Shown piece by piece: positions 1 through 7,369 of a stretch of DNA of 20,952 nt. A program made the translations under genes and the position numbers. The notes under the pieces are model-generated. The model saw only the letters and a list, made by a program, of their open reading frames with translations. It had not been told where the DNA came from and did not search any database. The DNA lies in assembly GCA_004557405.1 (NCBI GenBank), contig SFDZ01000024.1, forward strand, positions 1 through 20,952, read 5' to 3'. The stretch is from Bacteroidales bacterium (lineage in GTDB: Bacteria > Bacteroidota > Bacteroidia > Bacteroidales > Paludibacteraceae). Positions within the stretch are counted from its first letter, which is position 1. Each line of letters begins with the position of its first letter.

Positions 1-171
1 GACCAAGTAGAACTCGGCACTATCGAAGTACGCGATGGTCGCGTCTATTGCGCAAGCGACTTCCGTATCTACGACACGCTCGGCCGCGACGTAACACGCT
101 TGAACGGCCATTTGAATGGTGTTTACGTAGTAAAAGTGGGCGACAAAGCCGCAAAAATTGTTGTGCGATAA
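1..171 (+). CDS. C-terminal tail of a secreted protein with T9SS type A sorting domain (5' truncated)
   Basis: Reading frame 1 is open from the window edge to a TAA at 169-171, giving 56 residues. The tail has the layout of a Bacteroidota type IX secretion sorting domain: a beta-strand, then an I-Y-D-T-L-G-R-D-V element (classic 'iyd..Gr.v'), then L-N-G-V-Y-V-V-K-V-G (classic 'l..GvYivkv'), ending in a basic K-I-V-V-R. In this family the domain directs export through the outer membrane by the Por/T9SS machine and is normally cleaved off. Nothing can be said about the function of the mature protein, whose body lies outside the window. A terminator follows 26 bases after the stop. The family assignment is by pattern and is quite secure; the cargo is unknown. 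Confidence 0.8.
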   Translation, partial: DQVELGTIEVRDGRVYCASDFRIYDTLGRDVTRLNGHLNGVYVVKVGDKAAKIVVR

Positions 172-197
172 CAAGTCGCTCATTTACCCATAAAACG

Positions 198-236
198 ATG
201 GGCTGCAATCTTATTTGGTTGTAGCCCATTTTTTTT
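198..236 (+). terminator. Rho-independent terminator of the secreted-protein gene
   Basis: An 11-bp stem (198-208 paired with 219-229, one G.U pair) encloses a 10-base loop and is followed directly by a run of T to 236. It lies 26 bases after the stop codon at 171. Confidence 0.85.
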
Positions 237-294
237 GTGTGTTTATTTGTGTTTATGGCCTAAAATAAATTTTCGTTGACAACCTGTTGACAAT

Positions 295-331
295 AAAAAA
301 AGCGAAACAATTGAAAATCAATCGTTTCGCT
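295..331 (-). terminator. Rho-independent terminator of the tRNA-Gln transcript
   Basis: Read on the minus strand, 331-318 pairs with 314-301 to form a 14-bp stem with a single G.U pair and a 3-base loop, followed at once by six T (300-295). On the plus strand the same site has an A-C mismatch and no T-run after it, so the signal is oriented for the minus strand. It starts only 10 bases after the tRNA 3' end. Confidence 0.85.
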
Positions 332-341
332 TGCTCACTTG

Positions 342-412
342 TTGCCTTAGTAGGACTCGAACCCACACAGACAGAACCAGAATCTGTAGTGCTACCATTA
401 CACCATAAGGCA
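342..412 (-). tRNA. tRNA-Gln, anticodon CTG
   Basis: The minus strand folds into a complete 71-nt cloverleaf. The acceptor stem TGCCTTA/TAAGGCA has 7 bp and an A discriminator. The D arm is GTG/CAC, a short 3-bp stem, with a GG-containing loop. The anticodon stem ACAGA/TCTGT encloses loop TTCTGGT, which puts CTG at positions 34-36 and reads the Gln codon CAG. The variable loop has 4 nt. The T stem GTGGG/CCTAC encloses the TTCGAGT loop. The weak U1-A72 first pair is typical of tRNA-Gln. CCA is not encoded, so the tRNA nucleotidyltransferase must add it. The gene stands alone, with its own promoter (428-459) and terminator (295-331). Confidence 0.95.
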
Positions 413-427
413 ATTGCATTTTCGCTG

Positions 428-459
428 CAAAGGTACAACTTTTTTTGTATCAAACCAAA
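428..459 (-). promoter_or_regulatory. Bacteroidota-type promoter of tRNA-Gln
   Basis: On the minus strand a -7 box TACCTTTG (435-428) lies 20 bases downstream of TTTG (459-456), matching the Bacteroidota consensus TTTG-N19/20-TAnnTTTG. The box ends 15 bases before the mature tRNA 5' end, so transcription would start a few bases before it. Confidence 0.8.
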
Positions 460-539
460 TATTTCGACTATTTTTTTGATCACCATTCAACTATAGGTGC
501 AAAATGAGTGGCAAAATCAGCAAAAAACTTGTGCAACAA

Positions 540-571
540 TTTGTTTGGTATTGCGTTTTTTTGTACTTTTG
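540..571 (+). promoter_or_regulatory. Bacteroidota-type promoter of the 5'-nucleotidase pair
   Basis: TTTG at 540-543, a 20-base spacer and TACTTTTG at 564-571 match the TTTG-N20-TAnnTTTG consensus. The start codon at 594 lies 22 bases past the box, implying a leader of only about 15 bases. This also fixes the start at 594: an in-frame ATG at 504 lies upstream of the promoter. Confidence 0.75.
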
Positions 572-593
572 CACACATCAAAATCTTAAAATT

Positions 594-1328
594 ATGAAAT
601 ACACACTTCTGTTGGTGGCTACCTTTGCGGTGTTGACGGGCTGCCGGCGTGCCAATCCCGAAATCGTGTCGGCCGAATTGGTGCCGATAAACGCCGGCGA
701 TGTGGTTGCCGATTCGGCAATGCAGCAGTTGATAGCACCTTACAAAACGGCGCAGGCCGTAGAGATGAATGTCGTCGTCGGCGAATCCGACCAACTGATG
801 CGCGCCGAGTTGCCCGAGGGGCTGCTCAATGCGTTTGTGTCCGATGCTATGTTGGCGTTTGGCAATGCGCTCAAACCTACCGACATGGCCATTACTAATT
901 TTGGCGGGTTGCGCAACGACTTGCCGCAAGGTGCCGTCACGGTGGGACATGTGCTGCAGATCATGCCGTTCGACAATGCGTTGGTGTTTGTCGAACTGAA
1001 AGGAGCCGATGTGCGCCGCTTGGCCGATGCCGTTGCTGCCAAAGGTGGCGAGGTCGAAACCGGCATGGCACTGACCATTCGTAACGGAAAAGCCGAAAAT
1101 GTACTTGTTGGCGGACAACCCATCGACGATGAGCGCATCTACCGCATTATCACAACCGATTATTTGTCGTATGGTAACGACCATCTCGAACCGTTGGCCG
1201 ACCACATACACATCGAAGTGATTGGAACTATGCTGCGCGATGCGCTGATAAATCACATTCGCCGCGAAACCGAAGCGGGACACATCATTCATACAAACCT
1301 CAAACATCAGATCTATGTCGAAAAATAA
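594..1328 (+). CDS. Lipoprotein: 5'-nucleotidase C-terminal domain, stand-alone
   Basis: A 244-residue protein with a lipoprotein signal: M-K-Y-T, a hydrophobic stretch, and the lipobox L-T-G-C with the acylated Cys at 17. The rest is a stand-alone 5'-nucleotidase C-terminal (substrate-binding) domain. N-F-G-G-L-R-N-D-L-P at 102-111, P-F-D-N at 125-128 and D-Y-L-S-Y-G-N-D at 189-196 correspond to the 'N.GG.R', 'PF.N' and 'DYLa.GgDg' signatures of the family. In UshA-like enzymes this domain binds the nucleoside and is fused behind the metallophosphatase domain; here that domain is the next gene, overlapping by 14 bases. On its own it has no metal site, so it presumably works with its neighbour at the membrane. 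The start at 594 is chosen because the upstream in-frame ATG (504) would lie before the promoter and destroy the signal peptide. Confidence 0.88.
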   Translation: MKYTLLLVATFAVLTGCRRANPEIVSAELVPINAGDVVADSAMQQLIAPYKTAQAVEMNVVVGESDQLMRAELPEGLLNAFVSDAMLAFGNALKPTDMAITNFGGLRNDLPQGAVTVGHVLQIMPFDNALVFVELKGADVRRLADAVAAKGGEVETGMALTIRNGKAENVLVGGQPIDDERIYRIITTDYLSYGNDHLEPLADHIHIEVIGTMLRDALINHIRRETEAGHIIHTNLKHQIYVEK

Positions 1329-2133
1329 GTTTTTACCGATATTGGCCTTGTGCATGGCCTTGTGCTTTACCGCTTGCGACCACCGGCCGCGGCAACTTGT
1401 AGTGTTGTGCAGCAACGACACTCACAGTCAAGTAGAACCTTGTGCCGACGGCATGGGCGGTTACGCCGCACGCAAACACTTTATCGACAGTGTGCGACAC
1501 ACCTGCGGCAATGTGTTGTTGCTCGATGCTGGCGACATTTTTCAGGGTACACCCTATTTTAATATGTTCGATGGACGGCTCGAAATCGAAGCGTACAACC
1601 TGATGGGCTACGAAGCCGTTACGTTTGGCAACCACGAGTTCGACAAAGGTATCGACACGTTGGCGGCACGGGTGCGTCAAGCGCAATTTCCCTATATCTG
1701 TTGCAACTACGATGTGTCGGGGACGGCGCTCGATGGACTCACCAAACCGTATGTCGTTTTCGACAAACAGGGATTGCGCGTGGGCGTACTTGGCTTGGGC
1801 GTCGATCCGCACGGGCTGATTTTGGCCGACAATTTCGGTGGCATACGCTATTCCGACCCTATCGAGGCAGCCAATAAATATGCAGCCGTGTTGCGCCACG
1901 ACGAAAAGTGCGATTTTGTCATCGCTTTGTCGCATTTGGGCTTTGCTGTTGCAGGGAGCGTTTCCGATTCGTTGGTGGCGGTCAACAGTACCGACATCGA
2001 TTTGATTGTCGGCGGCCACACGCATGGGGTGCGTGGCGTATTTGCCATTCCGAACCGCGATGGACGTACAATCACCGTGATGCAAACCGGCAAGTCGGGC
2101 AAGGAGATGGATCAAGTCGTTGTGGCGTACTGA
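1315..2133 (+). CDS. Lipoprotein: metallophosphatase (5'-nucleotidase catalytic domain)
   Basis: A 272-residue calcineurin-like phosphoesterase with the full dinuclear metal site of the UshA/5'-nucleotidase family: N-D-T-H at 34-37, D-A-G-D at 71-74, G-N-H-E at 105-108, the S-H-L-G histidine at 207, and G-G-H-T-H at 233-237. The N-terminus is a lipoprotein signal with lipobox F-T-A-C (Cys21), so it is exported and membrane anchored like its partner. It ends just after the catalytic domain; the usual C-terminal nucleotide-binding domain is missing because the gene upstream supplies it. The ATG lies inside the upstream gene (14-base overlap), which suggests translational coupling and equal dosage. 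Expected role: hydrolysis of extracytoplasmic nucleotides to nucleosides plus phosphate. The exact substrate (5'-NMP, UDP-sugar, NAD fragments or other) cannot be read from the sequence. Confidence 0.88.
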   Translation: MSKNKFLPILALCMALCFTACDHRPRQLVVLCSNDTHSQVEPCADGMGGYAARKHFIDSVRHTCGNVLLLDAGDIFQGTPYFNMFDGRLEIEAYNLMGYEAVTFGNHEFDKGIDTLAARVRQAQFPYICCNYDVSGTALDGLTKPYVVFDKQGLRVGVLGLGVDPHGLILADNFGGIRYSDPIEAANKYAAVLRHDEKCDFVIALSHLGFAVAGSVSDSLVAVNSTDIDLIVGGHTHGVRGVFAIPNRDGRTITVMQTGKSGKEMDQVVVAY

Positions 2134-2206
2134 TTCGTCGGAATTTGCCTCTGTTGTTCATTGGTGTTGCCCCGTGATAGCCTTGCCGACAATCGTGTCG
2201 GTAGGT

Positions 2207-2914
2207 TTATGCGTGGTCAAGCAGTGCTTGTACCACTTGTGGCACACCGATGGTAGCCGGCTGTTGTATGTGCGTGAATGGATTGATGATGTTGCGTGTG
2301 TCGGGTTGTCCGGGATCGACAAGGTAAATGGGCGTTTCGGTCGGTGCGTATGCAGCGAGCATGGCTGCCGGATAGACGGCCAACGAAGTGCCTACGATGA
2401 TGAGTATGTCGGCTTGGCGCACTTGCTCGATAGCCGGTTCGAGCATCGGCACATTTTCGCCAAAAAATACGATAAACGGTCGTAGTAGCGAGCCATCGGG
2501 GTGGCGTGCGTCGAGCGTTTGCTGCCAACCATCGAGTGGTACTGTGGCTGTTTCGTTGTTGCTGCTGCGTAGTTTGGTCAACTCGCCATGCAGATGAATG
2601 ATATGGCTGCTGCCGGCACGTTCGTGAAGGTTGTCCACGTTTTGTGTAACGATACAGACATCAAATTTTTGTTCGAGCCGTTTCAGCGCATGGTGTGCGG
2701 CGTTTGGTTGTGCAGCCAATGCGGCTTTCCGACGTTGGTTGTAGAAGTCGATGACCAACGGTCGGTTGCGTACGAGTGCTTCGGGTGTGCACACCTCTTC
2801 GATGCGGTAGTTTTCCCATAGTCCGTCGCTGTCGCGAAAAGTGCTCAAGCCGCTTTCGGCCGATATGCCGGCGCCGGTGAGTACCACTATTTTTGGTTTC
2901 ATATTTTTGGGCAT
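2207..2914 (-). CDS. NAD-dependent protein deacylase, sirtuin (Sir2/CobB-like, zinc ligands absent)
   Basis: A 235-residue sirtuin. G-A-G-I-S-A-E-S-G (14-22) and T-F-R form the NAD pocket. T-Q-N-V-D-N-L-H-E-R-A-G (90-101) and H-L-H-G with catalytic His109 form the active site, and G-T-S-L-A-V-Y-P (175-182) the second Rossmann block. Tyr58 and Arg61 (F-Y-N-Q-R) match the Tyr-X-X-Arg pair that lets SIRT5/CobB class III enzymes accept succinyl or malonyl lysine. The small zinc domain after H-G-E-L contains no cysteine: the whole protein has only Cys42 and Cys87, so the usual Cys4 zinc site cannot form. The gene begins 4 bases after the mfd stop and is the last of the minus-strand operon. An alternative start at Met5 (2902) is equally plausible. 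Function as a cytoplasmic deacylase is inferred from the family. Confidence 0.9.
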   Translation of the reverse strand: MPKNMKPKIVVLTGAGISAESGLSTFRDSDGLWENYRIEEVCTPEALVRNRPLVIDFYNQRRKAALAAQPNAAHHALKRLEQKFDVCIVTQNVDNLHERAGSSHIIHLHGELTKLRSSNNETATVPLDGWQQTLDARHPDGSLLRPFIVFFGENVPMLEPAIEQVRQADILIIVGTSLAVYPAAMLAAYAPTETPIYLVDPGQPDTRNIINPFTHIQQPATIGVPQVVQALLDHA

Positions 2915-2918
2915 TTTT

Positions 2919-5900
2919 TTAATGTTCGTCGGTTGTTTCGATTTTTGTCAGCGTGTCGAATATGCGCCATGCGTCGCCGGCTGTTTCGACGGGCATAAAT
3001 GTGGCAAATCGCTTGCCATCGCGTTCGCCTAAACGGCTGTTGTGCGGCCGGCTGCAGATGTAGGTGATGAGTTGTCGGAACGTGTCGGATTGGTAGTATG
3101 GCGATTTTTCGTTGCCGACAAGGTAGCATGTCATTCGTCCGTTTTTGAGCACCAATTTTTCGATACCGATTTTCATGGCCGTCCAACGTATGCGCAGTAG
3201 CAGCATCAGGTCTTTGGCCGGTTGTGGCACAGGTCCGAAGCGGTCGATAAGTCGGCTTTCGAAAGCGCACAAGGCCTCGTCGCCGGTCAGATTGTCGAGT
3301 TCGCGGTAGAGTGTCATGCGTTCCGACACATTGGCGATGTAGTCGGCGGGGAAGTGTGCGTCGAGGTCGCTTTCGATTTGGCATTCGCCGACAAAGTTTT
3401 GTGCTCTGGCGGTGTTGTCGTTCAGCAGTTCGGGGAACTCTTCGTCGCGCAGTTCCATCATGGCTTCGTTCAGAATTTTTTGATAGGTTTCGTAGCCGAG
3501 GTCGGCAATGAATCCGCTTTGTTCGGCGCCGAGCATGTTGCCTGCTCCGCGGATGTCCAAATCCTGCATGGCGATGTTGAATCCGCTGCCGAGTTCGGCA
3601 AAAGTTTCGATGGCTTGCAGTCGTCGCCGCGCATCGTCGGTTATTTCGGCCAATGGTGGCGCTATCAGGTAGCAATAGGCTTTGCGGTTGCTGCGTCCCA
3701 CACGTCCGCGTAGTTGATGTAAGTCGCTCAGGCCGAACATGTTGGCTTTGTTGACGATGATGGTGTTTACGTTCGGCATGTCGATGCCCGATTCGACGAC
3801 GGTGGTAGCCAGTAGCACGTCGTAGTCGTAGTTGATGAAATCGACAATGGTGTTTTCCAATTCGTCGGGTGCCATTTGTCCGTGTGCCACCGCAACACGT
3901 ACGTCGGGTACGAGTTTTCGTAGTTTGTCGGCCAGCAGGTAGATGTTTTGTATGCGGTTGTTGATGAAAAAGACCTGTCCGTTGCGGTCTATTTCGCGCA
4001 CAATGGCTTCGCGTATGATGTCGTCGTCCCATTCGATGACTTCGGTGAGAATGGGATAACGGTTGGGCGGCGGTGTGTTGATGACGGAGAGGTCGCGTGC
4101 GCCCATGAGCGAAAATTGCAGTGTGCGCGGAATGGGTGTGGCTGTCAGTGTGAGTGTGTCAACGTTCACTTTCAGTTGTTTGAGTTTTTCTTTGGTGCCG
4201 ACGCCAAATTTCTGCTCCTCGTCGATGATGAGTAATCCTAAGTCCTTGAATTTAACCTCTTTGCCGACTATTTTGTGCGTTCCGACCAAGATGTCGATGT
4301 CGCCGTTTGCCAATTTTTGCAGAATTTCTTTGACCTGTTTTGTCGATTTTGCCCGACTCAGATAGTCGATGGTACACGGGAAGTTGCGCAATCGCTCGCT
4401 GAATGTTTTGTAGTGCTGCAATGCCAATACGGTGGTAGGAACCAACACGGCCACTTGTTTGCCGTCGGTTACGGCTTTGAACGCGGCACGAATGGCCACT
4501 TCGGTCTTTCCGAACCCGACATCGCCGCACACAAGTCTGTCCATCGGGCGTGCCGACTCCATGTCGTGTTTGATGTCGTTGGTGGCTTTCAGTTGGTCGG
4601 GCGTGTCTTCGTAGCGGAACGACGCCTCCAACTCTTGTTGCAGATAACTGTCGGGCGAGTAGGCAAAACCTTGTTGCGCCATGCGTTGCGAGTAGAGTTT
4701 GATAAGGTCGCGCGCAATGTCTTTGACTTTGCTTTTGGTGCGTTCTTTCAGCCGTTCCCAAGCGCCGGTGCCCAATTTGTTGATGCGTGGCTCTTCGCCC
4801 TCTTTGCTTTTGTACTTCGAAATGCGATGCAGTGCGTGTATGCTGACAAAAATGACATCGTTATCCTTGAAAATCAGTTTGATAACTTCCTGCGGTCGAC
4901 CGTTGATAGTGGTGGTTTGCAGGCCGCCGAAACGCCCGATGCCGTGGTCGATGTGCACCACATAGTCGCCCACTTTGAATTGGTTGAGTTCTTTCAGTGT
5001 CATGGCCACTTTGCCCGAACGTGCCACATCGCTGCGTAGCGTGAATTTGTGAAAACGGTCGAAAATTTGGTGGTCGGTCAGGCAGCACAGACGCATGTCG
5101 CGGTCGATGAACCCCTCGTGCAGTGTTTTCAGAATGGGTGTGAAGGGCAATGTGTCGCCGCGTTCGTCGAAAATGGAAGCGATGCGGTCGGTTTGTTTTT
5201 TGCTGTCGCTGGCAATGTAAATGGTATAACCATCGGCCAAGTATTTGGCAAATTGTTCTGTTACCAAATCGAAATTTTTGTGGAACAATGGTTGTGGTGC
5301 GGTGCTGAAATTGATGTCGTCGTCGGTGGCGGCGTGCGCTTTGCCAAATTCGATGGTGCGAAAACGGTCGCACAGGGTTGCCAATTCGTCGCCGGTAGCG
5401 AAACGTTGTTGCAGCGTGGCGGTTTGGCGTGTTTCGTTGGCTTTGACCAATGCCTCGTCGTACACCATGTTGGCGCGTTGGCTCACAAAACGCAAATCGT
5501 TGGCGCAGACGATGGTGTTTGGCTGCAAAAACTCGAACAACGACACTTGTTCGCCGCCCAGCGTGTTCATGTCGGGGACGATGGTTATTTGCTGTTGTTC
5601 TTCGAGCGAAAGTTGTTTTTCGATGTCGAATGTGCGAATGCTTTCCACTTCGTCGCCGAACAGGTCGATGCGGAACGGCAATTCGTTGGCAAACGAGAAT
5701 ATGTCGATGATGCTTCCGCGTATCGAAAATTGGCCGGGCTCGTACACAAAATCGACGTATTCGAACCCTAATTGTTCTAATGTTTCGGCAATTTTGTCGC
5801 TGGCAATTTCGGAACCTTTGGCTATGGTCAGTTTGTGGTCGTCGAATACACCGGCCGACACCACTTTTTCCATCAAAGCGTCCGGATAAGTGATTGTGAT

Positions 5901-6254
5901 ACAGCAATTTTGCGTTTGTAGTTGATTCAGTGTGTCGGCACGCAAAATCTCGTTGGCGGCATCGGTTGCGCCGTGTTTGTGTGCGTGTCGGTAGGCTGTC
6001 GGGAAGAATAGCACCTGTTGTTTGTCGAGCAGTTGCGTCAGGTCGTGATAGAAATAGCCGGCAGATTCGGCATCGTCGAGTACAACCATCAGTGGTATTT
6101 TCCAATGGTCGAATAGCGCGGCAGCCACCAATGCTTTTGACGAGCCGTTCAGCCCGCATACCGTCAGGTGTGTCTGGTCGGTGCGTGTCCAATCCGCTAT
6201 TTTGGCTATCAGCGGATGGCCTGTGTAGTGTGTCAAAAACTCTTCAATCGACAT
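2919..6254 (-). CDS. mfd: Transcription-repair coupling factor Mfd
   Basis: A full-length 1111-residue Mfd, the translocase that removes RNA polymerase stalled at DNA lesions and recruits UvrA. The N-terminal UvrB-like, UvrA-recruiting region covers roughly residues 1-400, including the Y-E-P-G-Q-F-S-I-R-G-S-I-I-D-I-F segment (171-186). The RNA-polymerase-interacting domain covers about 425-480 (G-D-Y-V-V-H-I-D-H-G-I-G-R-F). The superfamily 2 motor has Walker A G-D-V-G-F-G-K-T-E (about 577-585), the Walker B D-E-E-Q (about 678-681), motif III T-A-T-P-I-P-R-T-L (about 705-713), and the H-Q-L-R-G-R-V-G-R block (about 846-854). The region around A-E-L-G-S-G-F (886-892) follows, with a C-terminal UvrA-masking domain near 960-1100. 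It starts 18 bases after the upstream permease gene and is followed by the sirtuin after 4 bases, so it is co-transcribed. Several longer readings in other frames inside it are shadows. Confidence 0.97.
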   Translation of the reverse strand: MSIEEFLTHYTGHPLIAKIADWTRTDQTHLTVCGLNGSSKALVAAALFDHWKIPLMVVLDDAESAGYFYHDLTQLLDKQQVLFFPTAYRHAHKHGATDAANEILRADTLNQLQTQNCCITITYPDALMEKVVSAGVFDDHKLTIAKGSEIASDKIAETLEQLGFEYVDFVYEPGQFSIRGSIIDIFSFANELPFRIDLFGDEVESIRTFDIEKQLSLEEQQQITIVPDMNTLGGEQVSLFEFLQPNTIVCANDLRFVSQRANMVYDEALVKANETRQTATLQQRFATGDELATLCDRFRTIEFGKAHAATDDDINFSTAPQPLFHKNFDLVTEQFAKYLADGYTIYIASDSKKQTDRIASIFDERGDTLPFTPILKTLHEGFIDRDMRLCCLTDHQIFDRFHKFTLRSDVARSGKVAMTLKELNQFKVGDYVVHIDHGIGRFGGLQTTTINGRPQEVIKLIFKDNDVIFVSIHALHRISKYKSKEGEEPRINKLGTGAWERLKERTKSKVKDIARDLIKLYSQRMAQQGFAYSPDSYLQQELEASFRYEDTPDQLKATNDIKHDMESARPMDRLVCGDVGFGKTEVAIRAAFKAVTDGKQVAVLVPTTVLALQHYKTFSERLRNFPCTIDYLSRAKSTKQVKEILQKLANGDIDILVGTHKIVGKEVKFKDLGLLIIDEEQKFGVGTKEKLKQLKVNVDTLTLTATPIPRTLQFSLMGARDLSVINTPPPNRYPILTEVIEWDDDIIREAIVREIDRNGQVFFINNRIQNIYLLADKLRKLVPDVRVAVAHGQMAPDELENTIVDFINYDYDVLLATTVVESGIDMPNVNTIIVNKANMFGLSDLHQLRGRVGRSNRKAYCYLIAPPLAEITDDARRRLQAIETFAELGSGFNIAMQDLDIRGAGNMLGAEQSGFIADLGYETYQKILNEAMMELRDEEFPELLNDNTARAQNFVGECQIESDLDAHFPADYIANVSERMTLYRELDNLTGDEALCAFESRLIDRFGPVPQPAKDLMLLLRIRWTAMKIGIEKLVLKNGRMTCYLVGNEKSPYYQSDTFRQLITYICSRPHNSRLGERDGKRFATFMPVETAGDAWRIFDTLTKIETTDEH

Positions 6255-6272
6255 TTTTTCGTTCTTTTCGTG

Positions 6273-7349
6273 CTATTTTGGGGCTTTGGCATAGAGATAG
6301 AGCCCGACGGCTAAAAATAGTAGGTTGGGTGTCCATGCAGCCAATAACGGATTGACACTGCCTGCAATGGCTAATTGACTCGAAAATGTGGTGAACAAAA
6401 TGTACAATGCGCTGAGTGCCAGCCCGATACCGATGTTGATGCCCATGCCGCCACGCACTTTGCGCGACGACAGCGACACGCCGATGAGTGTCAGAATGAT
6501 GGCTGCCAGCGGAGTGGAGTAGCGCTTGTAGTATTCGTCCAAAAAGGCTTGCGTGTTGCCCAACCCGCGGGCTTTTTGCTTGGCAATGTATTGACGCAGT
6601 TTGGGCGTTGACATTTGTGCCGCTTCTTGTGCCGTAATGAAAAAATCGGCCGGGTCCATATAGATGACGGTGTCGAGTTCCGAACCTTTTTGTATGTACT
6701 CGTACAAACCATCGAAATTGCGAATTAAATAGTTCTTCACCTTCCAATGATACAGCGAATCCATCACAATTTCTTGCGCTGTAAGGCGCGATACCAACTG
6801 TTTGCCCTCAAATTTTTCGAGCGAAAAATGGCGTCCCATGGCGCGCCCTTCTTCGTAACGCTCGAAATAGGCTATCACGCCGGGTTCTATCTCGAGTTGC
6901 ACATTGCGCGCTACTTCCGACTTGAATTTGCTGACATACTGATCCTCGAAAGCCAAACGTATTTTGTTGGCCGGCGGTATGACAAAACTCATCAGCAAAA
7001 ACGAACAAATGGTAATGATGCCTGCCGAAATCAAGTAGGGAACCATCAGTCGCCTAAAACTCATGCCGCCGGCAAGCATGGCAATGATTTCGCTGTTGTT
7101 GGCCAATTTCGATGTGAAAAAAATGACCGATATAAAAGCAAACAGCGGCGTGAACATGTTGGCGAAAAACGGAATGAAATTCATGTAATAGTCGAACACG
7201 ATGGCTTTCGCCGGCGCATTGTTTTCCAAAAAATTGTCAATCTTCTCCGTGAAGTCGAATATGACGGAAATGGTGATAATCAGCACGATGGACAGCGCGA
7301 ACGTGCCCAAATATTTTTTGATGATATACCAATCGAGGTGCTTCAGCAT
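6273..7349 (-). CDS. LptF/LptG-family lipopolysaccharide export permease (358 aa)
   Basis: A 358-residue YjgP/YjgQ-family permease. Three membrane segments (about 15-35, 58-80, 103-125) are followed by a periplasmic beta-jellyroll domain (about 130-270) and three more membrane segments (about 277-295, 302-322, 332-354). In the Lpt machine such subunits form the inner-membrane gate that, with the LptB ATPase, extracts lipopolysaccharide and passes it to the periplasmic bridge. The length is normal for LptG/LptF. The start is set at M-L-K-H-L-D-W-Y (7349). The frame continues upstream, but that extension is basic, overlaps tgt and has no permease character; M-L-K-H-L-D-W-Y matches the start of its paralogue upstream (I-K-H-I-D-W-Y). 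It follows tgt by 20 bases and precedes mfd by 18. Which of the two permeases is LptF and which LptG I cannot decide from sequence alone. Confidence 0.88.
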   Translation of the reverse strand: MLKHLDWYIIKKYLGTFALSIVLIITISVIFDFTEKIDNFLENNAPAKAIVFDYYMNFIPFFANMFTPLFAFISVIFFTSKLANNSEIIAMLAGGMSFRRLMVPYLISAGIITICSFLLMSFVIPPANKIRLAFEDQYVSKFKSEVARNVQLEIEPGVIAYFERYEEGRAMGRHFSLEKFEGKQLVSRLTAQEIVMDSLYHWKVKNYLIRNFDGLYEYIQKGSELDTVIYMDPADFFITAQEAAQMSTPKLRQYIAKQKARGLGNTQAFLDEYYKRYSTPLAAIILTLIGVSLSSRKVRGGMGINIGIGLALSALYILFTTFSSQLAIAGSVNPLLAAWTPNLLFLAVGLYLYAKAPK

Positions 7350-7369
7350 AGCGTTTCGTGCAAAGTGAA

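Noticed and set aside
253..496. Two small reading frames (minus 253-486 and plus 287-496) over the tRNA region
   Set aside because: Their peptides are translations of the tRNA-Gln sequence and its flanking terminator, not proteins.
480..1421. 313-codon minus-strand frame opposite the nucleotidase C-terminal domain gene
   Set aside because: It is antisense to a clear protein family with lipobox, has no family likeness, and runs through the promoter of the plus-strand gene.
2186..2201. 6-bp hairpin between the convergent metallophosphatase and sirtuin genes, considered as a bidirectional terminator
   Set aside because: No T tract on either strand and the stem is short; too weak to call, though no other terminator is evident there.
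4861..6192. 443-codon minus-strand frame inside mfd in another frame
   Set aside because: Highly basic, His/Arg-rich composition is typical of an out-of-frame reading of a GC-skewed gene; mfd is intact and conserved in the other frame.
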